A stretch of DNA of 60,000 nt from Antedon mediterranea (GCF_964355755.1 NC_092679.1:23996432-24056431), one strand, 5' to 3'. Positions 1 through 15,500 are shown, counted from the first letter of the stretch. Notes: generated from the sequence alone by a model not told the origin. Translations and numbers: made by a program.

Positions 1-424
1 AGTGATGTAGATGAAGATAAAAAGGTATATAGTGTTTCATTTAATAAAATAAATAATATATAAATTACAATCTAGACTTTGTTGCTAACATACTTTTAAA
101 CCAATCAAACCAGATCTGTTAATGCTACCCCTATATTACAATACAAGGCCTAACAAAATGTTTTCCCATTTTTTCTAAAATGAATTTTTGAGAAATGAAT
201 CTAGACCACAGCATCAATTGAGTTGGTCAGATTTTTTGATTTTTTTCTTACAGCATAAATACACTGTAGATTCACTCATGCATGCAATTTCTAATGCAAA
301 AAAAAAAGTTGGTTTTTTAAATATATGTGAATGAATTGCCAAACAGCTCCTATCATTTTTTTGGCATGGAAATCCAAATACGCCATTGATTACCAATTCT
401 GTGTTGTTTTTGTTTAGTTTTTAG
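1..424 (+). other. RALGAPA intron (left edge)
   Basis: Non-coding, AT-rich sequence before the first visible exon. It contains short poly-A and poly-T runs. I see no repeat family or gene in it. Confidence 0.6.
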
Positions 425-543
425 TGTCATTAATGTTCTGTTTGTTGGAGTGGTGTATGGCAGTACCATTATCATCATTACGAGAACCAGCAGAAACCAA
501 GCAATCCAAAGAAAAGGCTCCAATTATTCAGACAGTCTTCAAG
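425..543 (+). CDS. RALGAPA: RALGAPA coding exon 1 of window
   Basis: The acceptor is a T-rich tract ending in TTTTTAG and the donor is GTAATT. The exon begins with two bases that finish a split codon, then 39 codons containing [10 protein letters not shown], which fits the family before the SSPDYDP segment. It ends in phase 0. The exact acceptor is less certain than the reading frame. Confidence 0.8.
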
Positions 544-3500
544 GTAATTCTTACTGATATGTAAAGCTCTTTCTTACTTGTTGACTACTAGAGATGAGTG
601 TACTGCGTTGAAACACCGGTTCTTGTCAGATCACCAAAGTTAGCGGTTGACCTGATGGGAGGTTATACAAAAATACTACGTTGGCTGCTGTATAGACTGT
701 GTAATGATAAGGGAATGGACTAGTATGTGATAGGCATGGGTTTGAGCCATACTGATTGTATCCTTAGGGAAGATGCTTTACTCTCATTGCCTTGTCCTTC
801 AGATGGGACGTAAAGCCGAAAAAGATGTGTTGATTTATTAAGCGCTGCACTGGCTGCCGTAAAGGGCTTAATCTGAATTTCCCGCTCAATTACAGTACTA
901 CCTTTACCTTTTATTAAATGTAGAATCATCAGAATCGCCTTATATTGTGTTATGATGACCGCTTGTTTCTTGTAGATTGTCCAGTCATGTATTGTGTTAT
1001 GATGACCGCTTGTTTTCTTGTAGGTTGTCCAGTCATGTATTGTGTTATGATGACCGCTTGTTTTCTTGTAGGTTGTCCAATCATGTATTGTGTTATGATG
1101 ACCGCTTGTTTCTTGTAGGTTGTCCAATCAGTAGCAGAAGGACTTGAGGCAGGAACCAGGAACAGTATCAATCTGTCGGAGCTATCATCACCTGACTACG
1201 ATCCACATGTGACCTTGGAATCGTTAAAGGATGTTCACCAGGCGTATGTCAGAAGAAGTCCAACGCACTTTGACCCCAATGACCTCTTACCTAATGAAGG
1301 TATTCAACTTGTTTTTATTTTTGATAATTTATGTATTAAAAAATAAATTTTGAGGTCTCACTCAATTAAAAAATAAAAAAACAAAACAAATATTTGATTG
1401 ATTTTAAATTTAGATTTTACGTCTTTTAATTCAAGCTGGATTTTATCTTAGGAATATAAACAAAATGTAACAAGTTTAGTTTGAGAGAAAGAGAGAGAAA
1501 GAAAATAAAAATATTTACAAAGAAAGACATACAATGTGATATATGCTCTTCTATTTTTAAATTTGTTGTTGTCACAGGTAAGCCATCTATAGATGTTGAA
1601 GGTACTATTGACCAATCAGTGAGGGTTATACGTCTGGCGGCAACCACAGTAAGTGAATATGTTTTTATAGAATATGGTGATAGTGGTGGTAAAAATGTGC
1701 ACACTTATTTTTTAAAGACTCCTTTTAACTGTGGTTGACAAAAACGTTAATGTTTCTGTATGTGGGGTGTGTCCATGACAAAATAACTAATTGGTTTAAA
1801 ATTATAAAATCTTTAAAAATACAATTATATTACATTGATACTACAGGTCATGTGTCACCTTGTCAATCATTTAAATCAATTCCCATTGGACGGAGGATCA
1901 GCATGCTTGACTGCGAGCATCAACGAGTATGATGATATTCCTGATCTTGAACTGGATGAGATATCTCCCTCTATGTTCCAGTCGCCAAACATGCAATTCT
2001 TCGTTTACAACGAATCGGTTCTAGTGTCTGTTGTTGAGCTACCTGAAAATTATCAAGTTAGTTTACTTTTTTCTTTGAATCATGGAGTTATAGCTTTGAA
2101 GGTCTAAACTGAAAACTGTTAAAATGTTTACATGCCAACTGTACGCCTTTAAATCATACTGATGAACATTGTGTATACACATTTAACTTTTTTCTCTGTT
2201 GTGCAGTATGATTTTTTAGATGGTGATATGACAGGTGACCTCACTACAAGGTCAACGAGAGCTAGGCTCATCATACGAGATTGCAGTGGTAAATATTCAT
2301 GGGATGCCGCTATATTGTATGCTACGCCACCAGCTCCTGAACCAACTCCGACTGCCACCGGTGAGAAAAGACAATCAAACTCAAATTAGCAAAAGAAAAT
2401 GTTCCTATGAATTGGACCATATTTGACCTAAATAAATAGATAATACAGTTACATAATCACTTACATCATTTTTTAAAAGTTACATAGTGTTACACTTTCC
2501 ATGTTCAAGCTTCCAAGATCCCTATTCTCCTCCCACTCCTACTTAACAAAACTAATTTCTAATACACCTTATCTGTATTCACTGACTCCCCAGTCATCTT
2601 GTCTTTTCTGAATTTGTCATTTGTTTTCAAGCATTACAAATTCAACAACCATGTACAAACTCTAGCTTTTTATTTTCTTTGGATGAATAGCTTGAAATAA
2701 CTCATCATGGTTTTACTATTTGTCAGGTACTCTCCGTCCAGGCTACATCAATACCAGAGCATTATCACCTATAGAACAAAGTGTTGAGAGTACAACACCA
2801 GGACACCAGAAACAAAGCCTTGATGACTTACCAACATGGGAAGAAGATGAGACGGGAAACTGTGATATGATTGATGAGGTTAATAAGCTTTTATATATCT
2901 TTATTAATGTTTATTTATTTGTTTAAACTATGTACTAAAGCTCTGTATACACGATCAAACTTGTATGACAAAAAAAGGTGTGATGTCACGTGCCCAAATA
3001 TGGTAGTGATATTACATCATCGTATCCCATTTTTCAACACATAAAACTATTCTATCCAATGCACTCATAAGCATATATTATTTGTTTAGTATGTATAGAT
3101 AGTATATTTTAAAATGGTTTCTAATTAGATATGGTATTTATGATATCGTTAGCAGAATGAATACTGTATATGTTTACTAAACCTTTTTGTTTTTCTTGTA
3201 TAGCTTTTACAATACCTTGGATACACAAGCAGTGAATGTTTACTGAGACCAGGTATTCCACTTAATTTGCCATCACCTGGTCCTGAACAGATGCCAGTGG
3301 ATCTTGAATCACTCACTACGGAGAGTCTGCTACTGGAGAGCAGTCAAGAACAAGAGTACTACAAACAACATAAAACAGACAATAGGTAAATGATATTATT
3401 TAGGAAGTTTTGAATTATTTTCTTTTTATTTAAAAAATGTTCATGAAATTAAATTTTTCCTCCAATTGCCAAAATTAAATTAAGTAAATTATAAAAAAAC

Positions 3501-6500
3501 TTTTGATTTAGCATGATGATTACTGGTTCTCCAGGTGTCCATAACTGTATGTAATTCTACTATGCTGTTTTGTATCTGCACATTTTATTCAATATCCCCT
3601 GAGCAATTATCACCCAGACAACAACCCCCATAAGACAACTACCCTCTTTAGAACCCTCTTAGTAGGAGAAGTTGTCTAGTATTGGGGACTTTTTGATTTC
3701 AGTGAACCTGTATGACGTTCACGTCCATATGAATCGCAGTCGACTTTATTTCCATATTTCTGCAAAGCTAAGAATTATGCAACATATACTTTTACAAATA
3801 TATTGTATCAAACTTTATTTCAGAATGTCGGCTGAAGTTTTGAGTGAGACAGCATGTAAGGAACCATCATCCGCATTCCAACTATGCCGTCAACTGTTTA
3901 GTCAGTTAGGCTTCATGAACTGGGAGAAAAGGTAATTATTTCAAGACCCTTTTCACATCTGCATAATTTGTTGTAACCAGGTTTGATTTATTACACGTTT
4001 CATACAGAAGAAATCTTGGGAGAGAAAACATAGTTGTGCGCTATTTGATTACTATGATTGGTCAGTTTAATACCAGGGTAATATATATGTGCGCAGTAAC
4101 AACTTGGGACTTCTCAGAACAAAAACAGGCCTCTCATTGGTGTGTTTTTTACAAAATTGTCTTCACACTATGCAAACCTGGGTATAAGCTAAGAAATCAT
4201 CTTTTATTCAATGATTTCCAAATCAATCTAAGTTCCATTAAGTTTTTTTTTGGTGGGAATAACAATAAAGGCAAACAATTTACATTAGGTTTTTAAAAAA
4301 AATATATAAATTTGTGTTTAAATACTATATAATGTGCAATTTATTATGGATTTATTTTTAACTCAATTAAACAACAAGAAATTACGAATCTCTTTAATTT
4401 TGCTAGATTATTAAGTATTTATTCTTTTTTATCAACAGACCTCAGATGGGTGTTTTAAAGAAGAATGATAAATTGGCGAGGGAACTTAAAAACTTAGATT
4501 CAAGACAATGGTAAGTAGTTACTGTATAGTAGTTTAGTTTTCTTTTGTTGTTGTAAGTATATAAAAGAGTAATCTATAATTTACAATGTTTTTATATATT
4601 GTTAATTCATCAGATATTATCTATTGAACTGATATGGTTTTGTTTATTACAGTACAGTACATACAGCACTTTATGTTATGTTATTTATTTATTATTCAAC
4701 ATTTTTTGTTTTGTTTTTGACGTTATCAAATTTTTATTTTCTTTTAAGTTCTGTTTATTTAAGTTTCTGTTTATTTGTTAATTTTGTAGCTTAAGTTAGT
4801 TAAGATAAAAGGTACCAAGCTTGATTAGCTTCGGCTATATCTTGGCTACCTTTTGTATTAAATTGTTTTTTGTTTGATACAATAAAGAAGAGAGAATAAA
4901 GTTGTGGAGAATATTTGGTAAATGGTGGAACATGTCTAATACATGTTGTTTGTTTTCAGCCGGGAAACACACAAAATTGCAATATTTTACGTAGCAGAAG
5001 GCCAAGAGGATAAGAATTCTGTACTTCTGAACAATGGGGGCAGCAGACAGTATGAAGACTTTGTAGCAGCTTTGGCATGGGAGGTGAGTTGAATATTACA
5101 CAGATTATAATTATTTATTTATTATAATTATAAAGGTGAAAAATATTGTTGCCGATGCATTTTCTACCGTTTACATATTTGGAAAGTGTCTGATAAACCC
5201 ATTGGTTCTAAATAGTGCCCTCTAGTGTTTCCAATGCATGTTTTACATTCTTCATGCCTGGAAAGTGCTTGGCTAACCTGTTGATTCTAAATAGTGCCCT
5301 CTATGTTTGTATGTATTTTAATTATAGCACCCTCCGCTGTTTGGCCATGCTTTCATAAAGTCCCATGATATTTAAGTTTGTTGAGTTTGGATGTGTAATT
5401 AAAAGGAAATGAGCGCTACAACGATCTTACTACAAAAAAATGATTATGCCCTCTACTGTTTGGCTATGGTTTCATAAAGTCTGTCAATATTAAACATTTC
5501 TAAGTAATAGGATCCCTGTTCATTGTTTAGAGTTTAGATATGTAACTAAAAAAAATAATGATGGCCCTACGATACGATATTACTATATGAGAGGTGGCAA
5601 CTTTCTCCTGCCTAGATAGTTTACAGTAGGCCTATTTTAAGTCTATAGAGTGAACTACTGTAAAATAAGTATGTCAACTTAGGGACCTCAGTATACTATC
5701 TGTTCAAGGAACCATAATACATTGTATTTTCAGAATTCATTTTTTTGGGAATAAGCTTTCCATACAAATTCTTGAAAATTTTAAAATGATAAACTGACTG
5801 CAATTCTAAAAATAGTTCATCAATTTCTTTTTAACAACATTTTGATGTACTTTCCTTAATGACTATACCAGATGAAACCATATATCAGATATAAATATTT
5901 ATAAAATTAATGGAACCTCCTCTCATACTTGTATTGTAATCTGCTATTCATTTTTGATGATGAAATTAAATGTTTATATTTTAATTAAGTTGTGTGTTCC
6001 TTTTCGGGGGTTGATTTATAATACATTAAGATTGATTCCACAAATGTTTTCATTGAAAAAAAACGCTTCTTGCTTTAATACGTAAATGATTTTTTACAAT
6101 AAGTCTGCCAACAAACAAAAATGAATTTAAGTATTAATTTATATCATACATAGATTAGATAAAATAATTTTATTTTTGAATAAATAAAAAAATTAAATGA
6201 TGTGATTAGGAAACAAAGTTGCTCTTGCTTAAGATGTAAAATTCTGCAAAAAAAAATTATCGAATTTAAATTTAATTTAAATCATACATAAACAAGATCA
6301 AGTATAGTTATTGTGTATGTCGAAATAGAAGAGAAGTTAAATTAATTAATATAAAGTGCTTTAAATAAATAAAAAGATCTTGATTTAATACATAAAGATT
6401 TTTTTAATAAGTCTACGAACAAATAATAGAATTTTTATTAATTTAAATCACATAATCTAAAATATAATTATTGTGATTTTTTAAATTAAATTAAATTAAA

Positions 6501-9500
6501 TGATATAAAGTGCTTACTAAATAAATGAGGATAATTTAATTCATAGATTATTTTTTCACAATAAATTTTCAAATAAATAAAATAATAGAATTTAAATATT
6601 ATTTTATATCATACATAGACTAGATAAAATATGATATTATTCATCTTTGAAGAAACAAAAAATTGACAAAACAAAGTTGATATTGCTTTAAGCTGTAAAA
6701 TTCTGCGAACAAACAAAATTTGCAATTTCAACTTGTACATAGTCTACTAAAGTACAAAGTATAATAATTGTGTGTGTATAAATGAACAAGAAATTAAATT
6801 AATTGATATAAAGTGCTTCTAAATAAATGAAGATGATTTTGTAAAAGATTTTTTTACAAAAGGAAAAATAGAATTTACATAACACTAGATAAAACATGAT
6901 GTTATTAATTCTGCAATTCTGAATGAACGAGAAATTGAATTAATAGATAATGCTAACTAAATGAAGATGAGCTATTGTTATCTTTTTTTATTAAACTAAA
7001 TGGAAACAAATTGAATTTGTATTATTATGATATAATAGGCAGCCATCGGTGATCTCCATTCATCATACAAAGAAGATAAATTACTTTGTAAATTATATAA
7101 CTCTAAATGAAAACAGATTGAATCATAAAAATATACGTATTTTCTTATAGAGATATGTTACCCACCATTCTTAATTATTTTAAAAATATTAATTTGCCTC
7201 TTTCTGTTTTTGTATCCTTACTGCTCCAACTGTTGGTGGGGAAGTAAAACTCTGACATTTCCATAGCTGGGGTGCACACAATTGAAAACGCCCGTGTTGA
7301 TTACCCAGTGTGTGTAAACTCCCGAGCTATGCTATTAAATGTTAAATAAAGGGGTAGACTTGTACATTTTTAGCCCTGTCTACACTATCAAACTTTATGT
7401 GACAAAATGTGCCCATATATGGACATGATGATGTCATATATCACTACCATATTTGGGTACATCACACTTTTTTTGTCAAACTAATTTGATAGTGTAGACA
7501 GAACTTAAGATTGAACTCAATTCATGTGAAAAGACGAAAAACATAGGCAAACCGAATCATTTTAATGAAATTAAATTTTAAAATAGCCATTTGTTTTCCT
7601 GACATTGGTAATGAATTATCATATGAAATAATAAGACTCAATAATTTTTTTTTTACTAACAAAACTTTAAATGGTTATGAAATACACAAAAAAAGTAGAC
7701 AATTGATTTTGAAGACAGATGTCTGTTGGATGAGTCTTAATTACAAAAGCTAATTATCATTGAGAGATAGTGCAAATAATACAAATCGTCAACAATACAA
7801 CAAATAACCTCATTTTTTAACATTTAAAGGGGTGGCACATTATAAATGTTTTATTTTTGAACAAATTTGATAAATTTAGTATACTATAAGAAAATGTTAA
7901 ACTTTTATTGTAAACATTTTGATTTTAATTGAACCTACTTATGACAATGCATAAAGCTAAATAATGTTTATTAAAATTTAATAATCTAAAATTAGCATTT
8001 AATAATACTGTACATAATAAAGATATTAGAAATGAATTTATTTGGTTTAAAAAATATAAGAAACTGAATTTATTTGGTTTAGTAATATAAATATATAGCA
8101 AGTATGACATTTTTTTTTTACTTTGATATATGGGTCAGGTCTTTAAAGTGAACTTTCATGTATCTTTGTCATGTAAAGTTTATTGTACTTCTGTCTATTT
8201 AGCCTTTTCATGATTATCCTAATAGTATACAATGTGCCGCCGTAATGTTGTATCCAGTGTTCCATCTGTTACTCCGTCTCATCATTTTCAATTTAATAAT
8301 TTGGAAACAACAACTAAATGTATTATTAATAATAATAATAACAATTATTGTTAAAATTATGAATATAATCTTTTCCATGGTTTAATTACTTAGTCGTGAT
8401 CCAATAAAGATTCAATAAATGTGTGTTTGCTTAAATAATTCAAATATAAAAATAGATTTCTGCCCCTTTTTAAATGTATCTCACTTACTCATCTATTACA
8501 TGTATCAAATGATTACCTTCATTTTCATTTCAATTCACATTTATTCAATTAATGAAAACTATAAACAATGTAAACAATGTAAACAACTAAGAGTGGCAAG
8601 TTAGAACTCTCCAAACAACCAACTATTATTTAATAATACATTTAATATAAGGTGATTATGTATGTTTGTTTATATTAATAGGTTGACTTGGCTAAGCACC
8701 CTGGCTTCATGGGTGGGCTTCAAAGAAATAAAAGTACCGGTGACACGGCTCCTTACTACGCCACGTCAACGATGGAAGTTATCTTCCATGTTTCAACTCG
8801 TATGCCATCCAGTCCTGATGATCTCAATAAGAAAGTAAGTTCAAAACCTTCTATCACTAATTTTATGTAGAAACATGAAAGCAAATGGATATGCTCAATG
8901 AATTTTAAACATATTTTTTGCAGCTAAGGCACCTGGGAAATGATGAAATTCATATAGTTTGGTCAGAACACACCCGTGATTACAGACGTGGTATCTTAGC
9001 AACTGAGTTTGGTGATGTCATAATTGTTATTTATCCATTAGCCAATCAACTGTTCAGGATACAGATTTTAAGAAAACCAGAGGTATGTCAACTTTAAATT
9101 TAATTAATTTGATTTGAATGTTGGTTGCATTTTGTTAATATTATATACCCACAGCATTGTCATTTTTTTCAGTAATTTGCTTTTGGATTTATATTTAATG
9201 TATATCAAAGAATATAAAAGACATATTTTTACACTAAAAATTTAAAAAAAAGCTGAAGAAGAATATACTTTCACTCTTATATTGCACACTAATTGTAATA
9301 ACTTCTATATACCGCAAAGTGGGGTGTTTATTTGGATAAATATGGTATAAGATATAAGCAACATACATAACTGTGTGTGGCAACGTTTCATGTCTAGTCA
9401 AAGACACAACAAGTCCATTTCCGCTAATCTTATATCCTAAGCATCTAACTGGATATAGGACAACTTACATAAATGTTTTATTTATTTCCTATTTGGCAAA

Positions 9501-12500
9501 AATTTGAATAAATAAAATAAAAGTAACTTTAAATATAAATATTTAATGTAATATACACCTTATTATTAAACCAGGGATAGAGAACTTCAATTAGACTATT
9601 TGATTTTAATCCGGAGAGAAGTCTTTAAATGGAAATGTAATCGAATCAACAGTTGGAAATCAACACAACATTGAATAATAATAAAATATGATTGTAATCA
9701 CTTTGAGTAGAGATCATGAATTAACTAATCAATCCAAATTGAAAAAAAGGTTTACTTAACAATTATAATAAAAGCTTTACATTGATATTATAATGACACA
9801 ATTCTACAATGAACATTTAAAGTACAAAGAATCCAAAAACAATTAAAAGCATATAGAACATGCACTAATCAATCCAGTCTTTGTATTCCAATCCTCATTT
9901 CTGAAAGTGCTCCAAAAAATGTATTATTATTGAAATTGTACCAATTACTTATGTCCTTGGTAAAGAGATTTTATCTTCTTTCTATGTCTTTTCCACGAAT
10001 ACTTTTGTATGCACAGGATTTATTAGGGTTGTATGGAATTGCTTATCTATCCATTTATCTATCTACTAATACAGAGAAGTTTGGAAAGTGCTTTGAAATA
10101 TTACTAATGATCAAAACACTGTATGATGGTGAGATGATGTTTTCCCAACTTGAATGCGATTACATTTGAAAATACTAATTAGCATGTTCTCAGGTGGATC
10201 ATGAAGCCATGAATATTAATGAGATATTTGTTCTTATCTATCCACTACTATGTAGGTTAATAATATAGGAAAGTGCTTTGGAAATATTGCTGATATCTAT
10301 ATGCAGACCTCCCTTGCAAAAAAGAAATATTGGGAGGCTTTAGAGGGCGCTATAATAATACATCAAACCATAGAGGGTGCTATTAGTCAATTGGTCAACT
10401 CATGAAATATTCTTACCATCCAACTCATAAACATTCATTATTTGTATACTATTGCATGCATCCATACACCTAGACATAGCGCATGTTATAACATACAATA
10501 GGCATTGGCATGCTTAAGGTGGAAAGTAGAGTAAAATTTCTCAGGCTTTGTAATGTTCATAAAATTGTCAATAACAATGCAGCTCCATATCTATCTGAAC
10601 ATTTCTCACGGACATCCACAATCCACACACATAACACACGCCAACGTAATGTTAATCTGGTTTTACCTCTACTTAAAGGAAATAAACAGTCTCATTCTAC
10701 TTTTTTCTTCTCTGCTATCAAAGACTGGAACGCTCTTCCATCAAACTTAAAATTAATTTCCAACTTAACTACCTTCAAATCTCATATTAAAAAACATTTT
10801 GAACGCAATATTTTATATTTAGAATAATTTTGATAACTATAATGGTCTTGATTACGTGCAATTTTTCTCATTTCTTGTTTGCTTTCTCTTTTAATTTTTC
10901 TGTTTTACTGGGCTTTATTTTAATGTATATTTTTATATTTATAGTTTTATTAATGTTGTATTTTCTCTTGTTTGTTATGTGCAATTTGGACCCCATTGGA
11001 AATGGGCTGGTTTTTCCGGCCTAATGGGTGTTCCTGATGCTCGTTATTTTGTCTTTTGTCTGTTTGTTATTTTAATGTTGAGCATCAAATAAATTCAATC
11101 AATCAATTCAATCAGGGGATACTTTGTTTTTTGTTTTGTTTTTTGTTTTTGTTTGTTTTCTGACTGGCCTTAAAGTAATACATAATTAAACAGCATGTTT
11201 TTTTCCGTTTCAGGTTCCGTTTTTTGGCCCATTGTTTGACGGTGCAATTGTAGACCACAAGGTTTTACCAGAACTAGTGCGTGCCACTGCAGTCAGTGCC
11301 AGCCGAGCTAAGCGATCGGTTATACCATTATATCAGAAATTGTATCCTTTCAATTAAAAATGTTTTACATTTAGGGAAAAGGTAAGTTTTTTAACATCAT
11401 CTTCTAATATTTTAAGCACCAATGCATGTGGTTGGATTCCTGGGTATAAATGCTAGTAGTCCTTACCTTGGCTCCAGCAATGTTGTTCAATGGACTACCA
11501 GTTTTAGAGCTAAACATAGTGTGAATCCATATGAACAAACACAACAAAATGCTATTTCTCTAATACTAATTAATATCTCTAACACAAATTTATTAATTAA
11601 AACTTTGAATAGGCCATTTCACAGTTTTAATAAAGTAAATAATTTTTAACAAATAATTTTTTGTGTTAAATTACAGTTTTTCGGGTAAATTTTTTTAAAT
11701 TTTAAGTAACATATTAGAAAAAATGTTTTTTTTTATGGTTTTTCAGGAGAGCAATATATATTTAATATTTATGTATACTTTATCCTGCTGTAATCATGTC
11801 GATATAATTCTAAGTAATTTTTTTTTTCAAATAAATTATTGAATATTAAACATTTCCATTTATTCAAAAACCTGAAAATGGAAAATAATGACAAAGGGAT
11901 TATGTATCATTTTAGCTTAATCCCAGCTTAATCCCAGCTTATAATACTGAATGAATATAAGAATACAGTTATAAATATTGAAACTGACTGTTTAAATAAT
12001 TTGTAACATAATCTGGCTTTTGGATTAATGTAAAGGGTGGAGACAATAATACCTAGTAATGGTTTCTCCTAATCAACTGCATCGGGGCTTTAGAAATACT
12101 TAATTTAATATGCAGAAATATTCAGAATCGTCACTTATTTAAAGTGGAGTGATTATCTCTGTATCTCTTAATGCTAAAACCTAATGTTAGCATTATGAGA
12201 TGGGTTATGGGATGTTTATAACCTATGATTCATGCCCTACTGGTAATGCTAGCATTATGAGATGGGTTATGGGATGGTTATAACCTATGATTCATGCCCT
12301 ACTGGTAATGCTAGCATTATGAGATGGGTTATGGGATGGTTATAACCTATGATTCATGCCCTACTGGTAATGCTAGCATTATGAGATGGGTTATGGGATG
12401 GTTATAACCTAGGATTCATGCCCTACTGGTAATGCTAGCATTATGAGATGGGTTATGGGATGGTTATAACCTAGGATTCATGCCCTACTGGTAATGCTAG

Positions 12501-15500
12501 CATTATGAGATGGGTTATGGGATGGTTATAACCGATTATGGGATGGTTATAACCTATGATTCATGCCCTACTGGTTAATTGCATATAGTGCTGTACCATG
12601 CGTTACATCTTTACTTTATGAGAAAGAGTTCATTATTTTGGATTAAGCAAGACAGTTACTGTATTGTAATAATGATAATAACTTAGTACAGTATGATTCA
12701 CACCATATTAGGTTATGTTTAATTACACATGTATGGAAACCTTAATAAAACTATTGAGTTGATTGGACGTCCAAAATCTCCTCTCCCCCACCAACCACCC
12801 CACCCCACTAAAAACATATTGTTAATCATCGCTGTGTGAACATGGGTAACATTTCAATTTAGAAGGTATCAATAACCTGTTAGTGGCAGTAATTATTGCT
12901 GTTGGTTTTGATCGAATAAAATAAACAGAAAATAAAATAAGATTACTATCAGTATAGTGAAACATAAAAATAAACCCCAGCCCCCTCTTTCCCCTGCCCA
13001 GAAAAACTTTTTATTTACCTTTCCAACCTTCCTCACCTTTCTTTTTAACCTTTCTGTATACATAGATACAAACCTTACACAAAGTAATTAATACTTAATA
13101 TTTTCGCCAAAGTCAAATATCAGATACCAAATTCTAATACTCGTTAATGTACTCATTATAGGCAGTGCCACGTTGAATCTTCTAAATTAGTGTCTTGCTT
13201 ATAAGTTGCTTGTGTGAAGTATCGCACGCCAATTACAATTATCTGTGCATTGTTATTATTTAAACCATTCATTCTTCGCCAAGGTCACATGATCAATTCC
13301 AAAAAGTAATATTTACACACGAAAAAAAAAGCATTACAGAAATTACCCAAGGTTGTTCGATAAAAGGAATTTGGCGTCGACGTTACGGATAATGGGTGCG
13401 GAAGTAGTTACGATACTTACATTATCGGACGCATTGTATTGGATTGTGAGATAGGGGACAAATTAACTATCGTATCCGGTAGGATTAGTGACTGTTTGAT
13501 CAATTGACGTCGTTAAAAATGATGAATTGCTAATGTTGTTAAATAATTCACATGATAAAACTAAACCTTTTAATATTCAAAAAGTGATTTTTGCTGTGGA
13601 GTTTTATAATTGTATTCATTAATTTTAATAATTTACTCACTCATTGTAGTTTATATTTGTTTTACCCTTGAAATCTGCTGTATATGTCACATATGTCACA
13701 TCAGACATATGTGACAGTATATATTAGTATATGTGACATCAGACTTCATAGTTTGACTGTATTGTATAGAGAGTTTTTTTTTTTTAAGCTAATATTAAAT
13801 AATAATCCCGATTTAAACAATTTACAAAACCTAAGGCGTTTCATGGAGCCATTCTCAGAATAAATAATGAATTTATTGTCAGAAATATAATATATTTCTT
13901 TATTTTTAAGATTTTTTTTTTACCAATCTTTGATTTATCTCATTTATTAGTTCACTGACCAGTTCACTGACCACAAGCCAGGCTTTAAATTGATTAATGC
14001 AAAAAAATAAATAAACTTAAAATAATTTAATTTATTAAAGTAACAGCATAAATGTATCACTTCTTTTACAACTAAGTAAAAGTTTTTCTTTTTCATAAAA
14101 ATTAAAGCCTAGCAAAGTCATAGAGCAAGTACTCGTAATACTTAAGAGCAGGTCTTAATTATCTTGTAGAACAGACAGAAATATGCAGAATTACGGTTTT
14201 AGAATCATTACTAAAAAGTAAAATGTAGCCCGAAGCAAGGCCAACTGATTGCTCTGTATAAATTTCGCAAACAAGTAGTCGGCGTGCGTATTAATGATTA
14301 TTACGGCACAAATTCCTCAGCTATAATCATTACGATCTTTCTTTAATGACGGGAGTGTTTGCCGCTTAGTCATGTGACCTTTATTAGTGGTTTAGTACAC
14401 TTATATTATTCTTATAAGAAAATATATATATATTCCATTTGTTTTATAAATCAGTAAAGTATATTCGCATAAACCTGAATAATGTCAACTGTAAGATAGA
14501 TAATATAGACATAATATAAAGATAATAGTAAATTTGATAATCAAAAGTTCTCACAACAATGGTCGTCTTAAAATCTTCAAAATGTGAACAAAAAAATAAA
14601 AATTCATACCATATTTAAAAAGATTATGAAAGCAATTTAAATTTGTCCTAAAGTTCTTAAGTAAACTACATAATTATTATTATTTAATTTTTACAATGCA
14701 TTTGGTTAAGTTCTTTGTATATCATACTGTACAATTGTTCCCAAAAGGCTTTCAAACACATGGACTTTAATGGCATTTCCAATACTGAATTGTCTAAATT
14801 TAGAAAGTTTTTTACCATTACTAAAATAAAAGATATTATTATTATCATAGAGATATTATATAATATCTCTATGTTATTATAAAGAAAATAAATATTAAGA
14901 AAAAAATGAAATCTATTTTGAAAGAACAACCAACGTTTATTTCTTTCTTTTTTTCTATTCATCATAAGCATTACATAAATAAGAAAAGTACAAAGAGAAA
15001 AAAAAGATTTGAAAGAGGGAATCTTGGAAGCTTATTATTATTATTATTATTATGAAAATAAATATTAAGAGGAAAATAAAATTTATGTTGAAAGAGTAAG
15101 AAGCAAAGTTGGACACGATAGATGAAATCTAAATAGACTGTTACATTGCAATTAAGATACAATAAGAAGATCTAAGTGTTAATAGCTTTACATGAAAGAC
15201 AATGAGCTGCTAGAAATTACCGATTGGCGACAAACTTTGTTGTTCACGTCCCTCTGGGTATGTATACTGAGTACATTACCACTTAATTAGGTACGGTTCA
15301 TAGAACATGAATAGATTCTAGACAAGGAACGCCAACTAAAACAATATTTACTCAGACAAATGAACATTTAGTTATGGAATGGAGAAGATTATACCATCTG
15401 CTAATAAAACTTTTTACTTTTATTGTTTCGTAAGTGTCTTATGGCTTTGTGTATTTGTAATTAGGTAGATTATTGCGGAAGCCTTTGTACTCTGGTATGC

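Noticed and set aside
720-1171. Two minus-strand proteins opposite RALGAPA exon 2
   Set aside because: They read the 5S-derived SINE and the 48-bp splice-site repeat in reverse and overlap a well-supported plus exon.
10510-10827. Host protein-coding gene of 105 residues
   Set aside because: The peptide is the C-terminus of a non-LTR retrotransposon reverse transcriptase with a retroelement-type 3' end.
11422-11649. Additional exon or small gene after RALGAPA exon 13
   Set aside because: No matching splice phase and no similarity to a known family. The weak donor at 11342 already joins exon 13 to exon 14 correctly.
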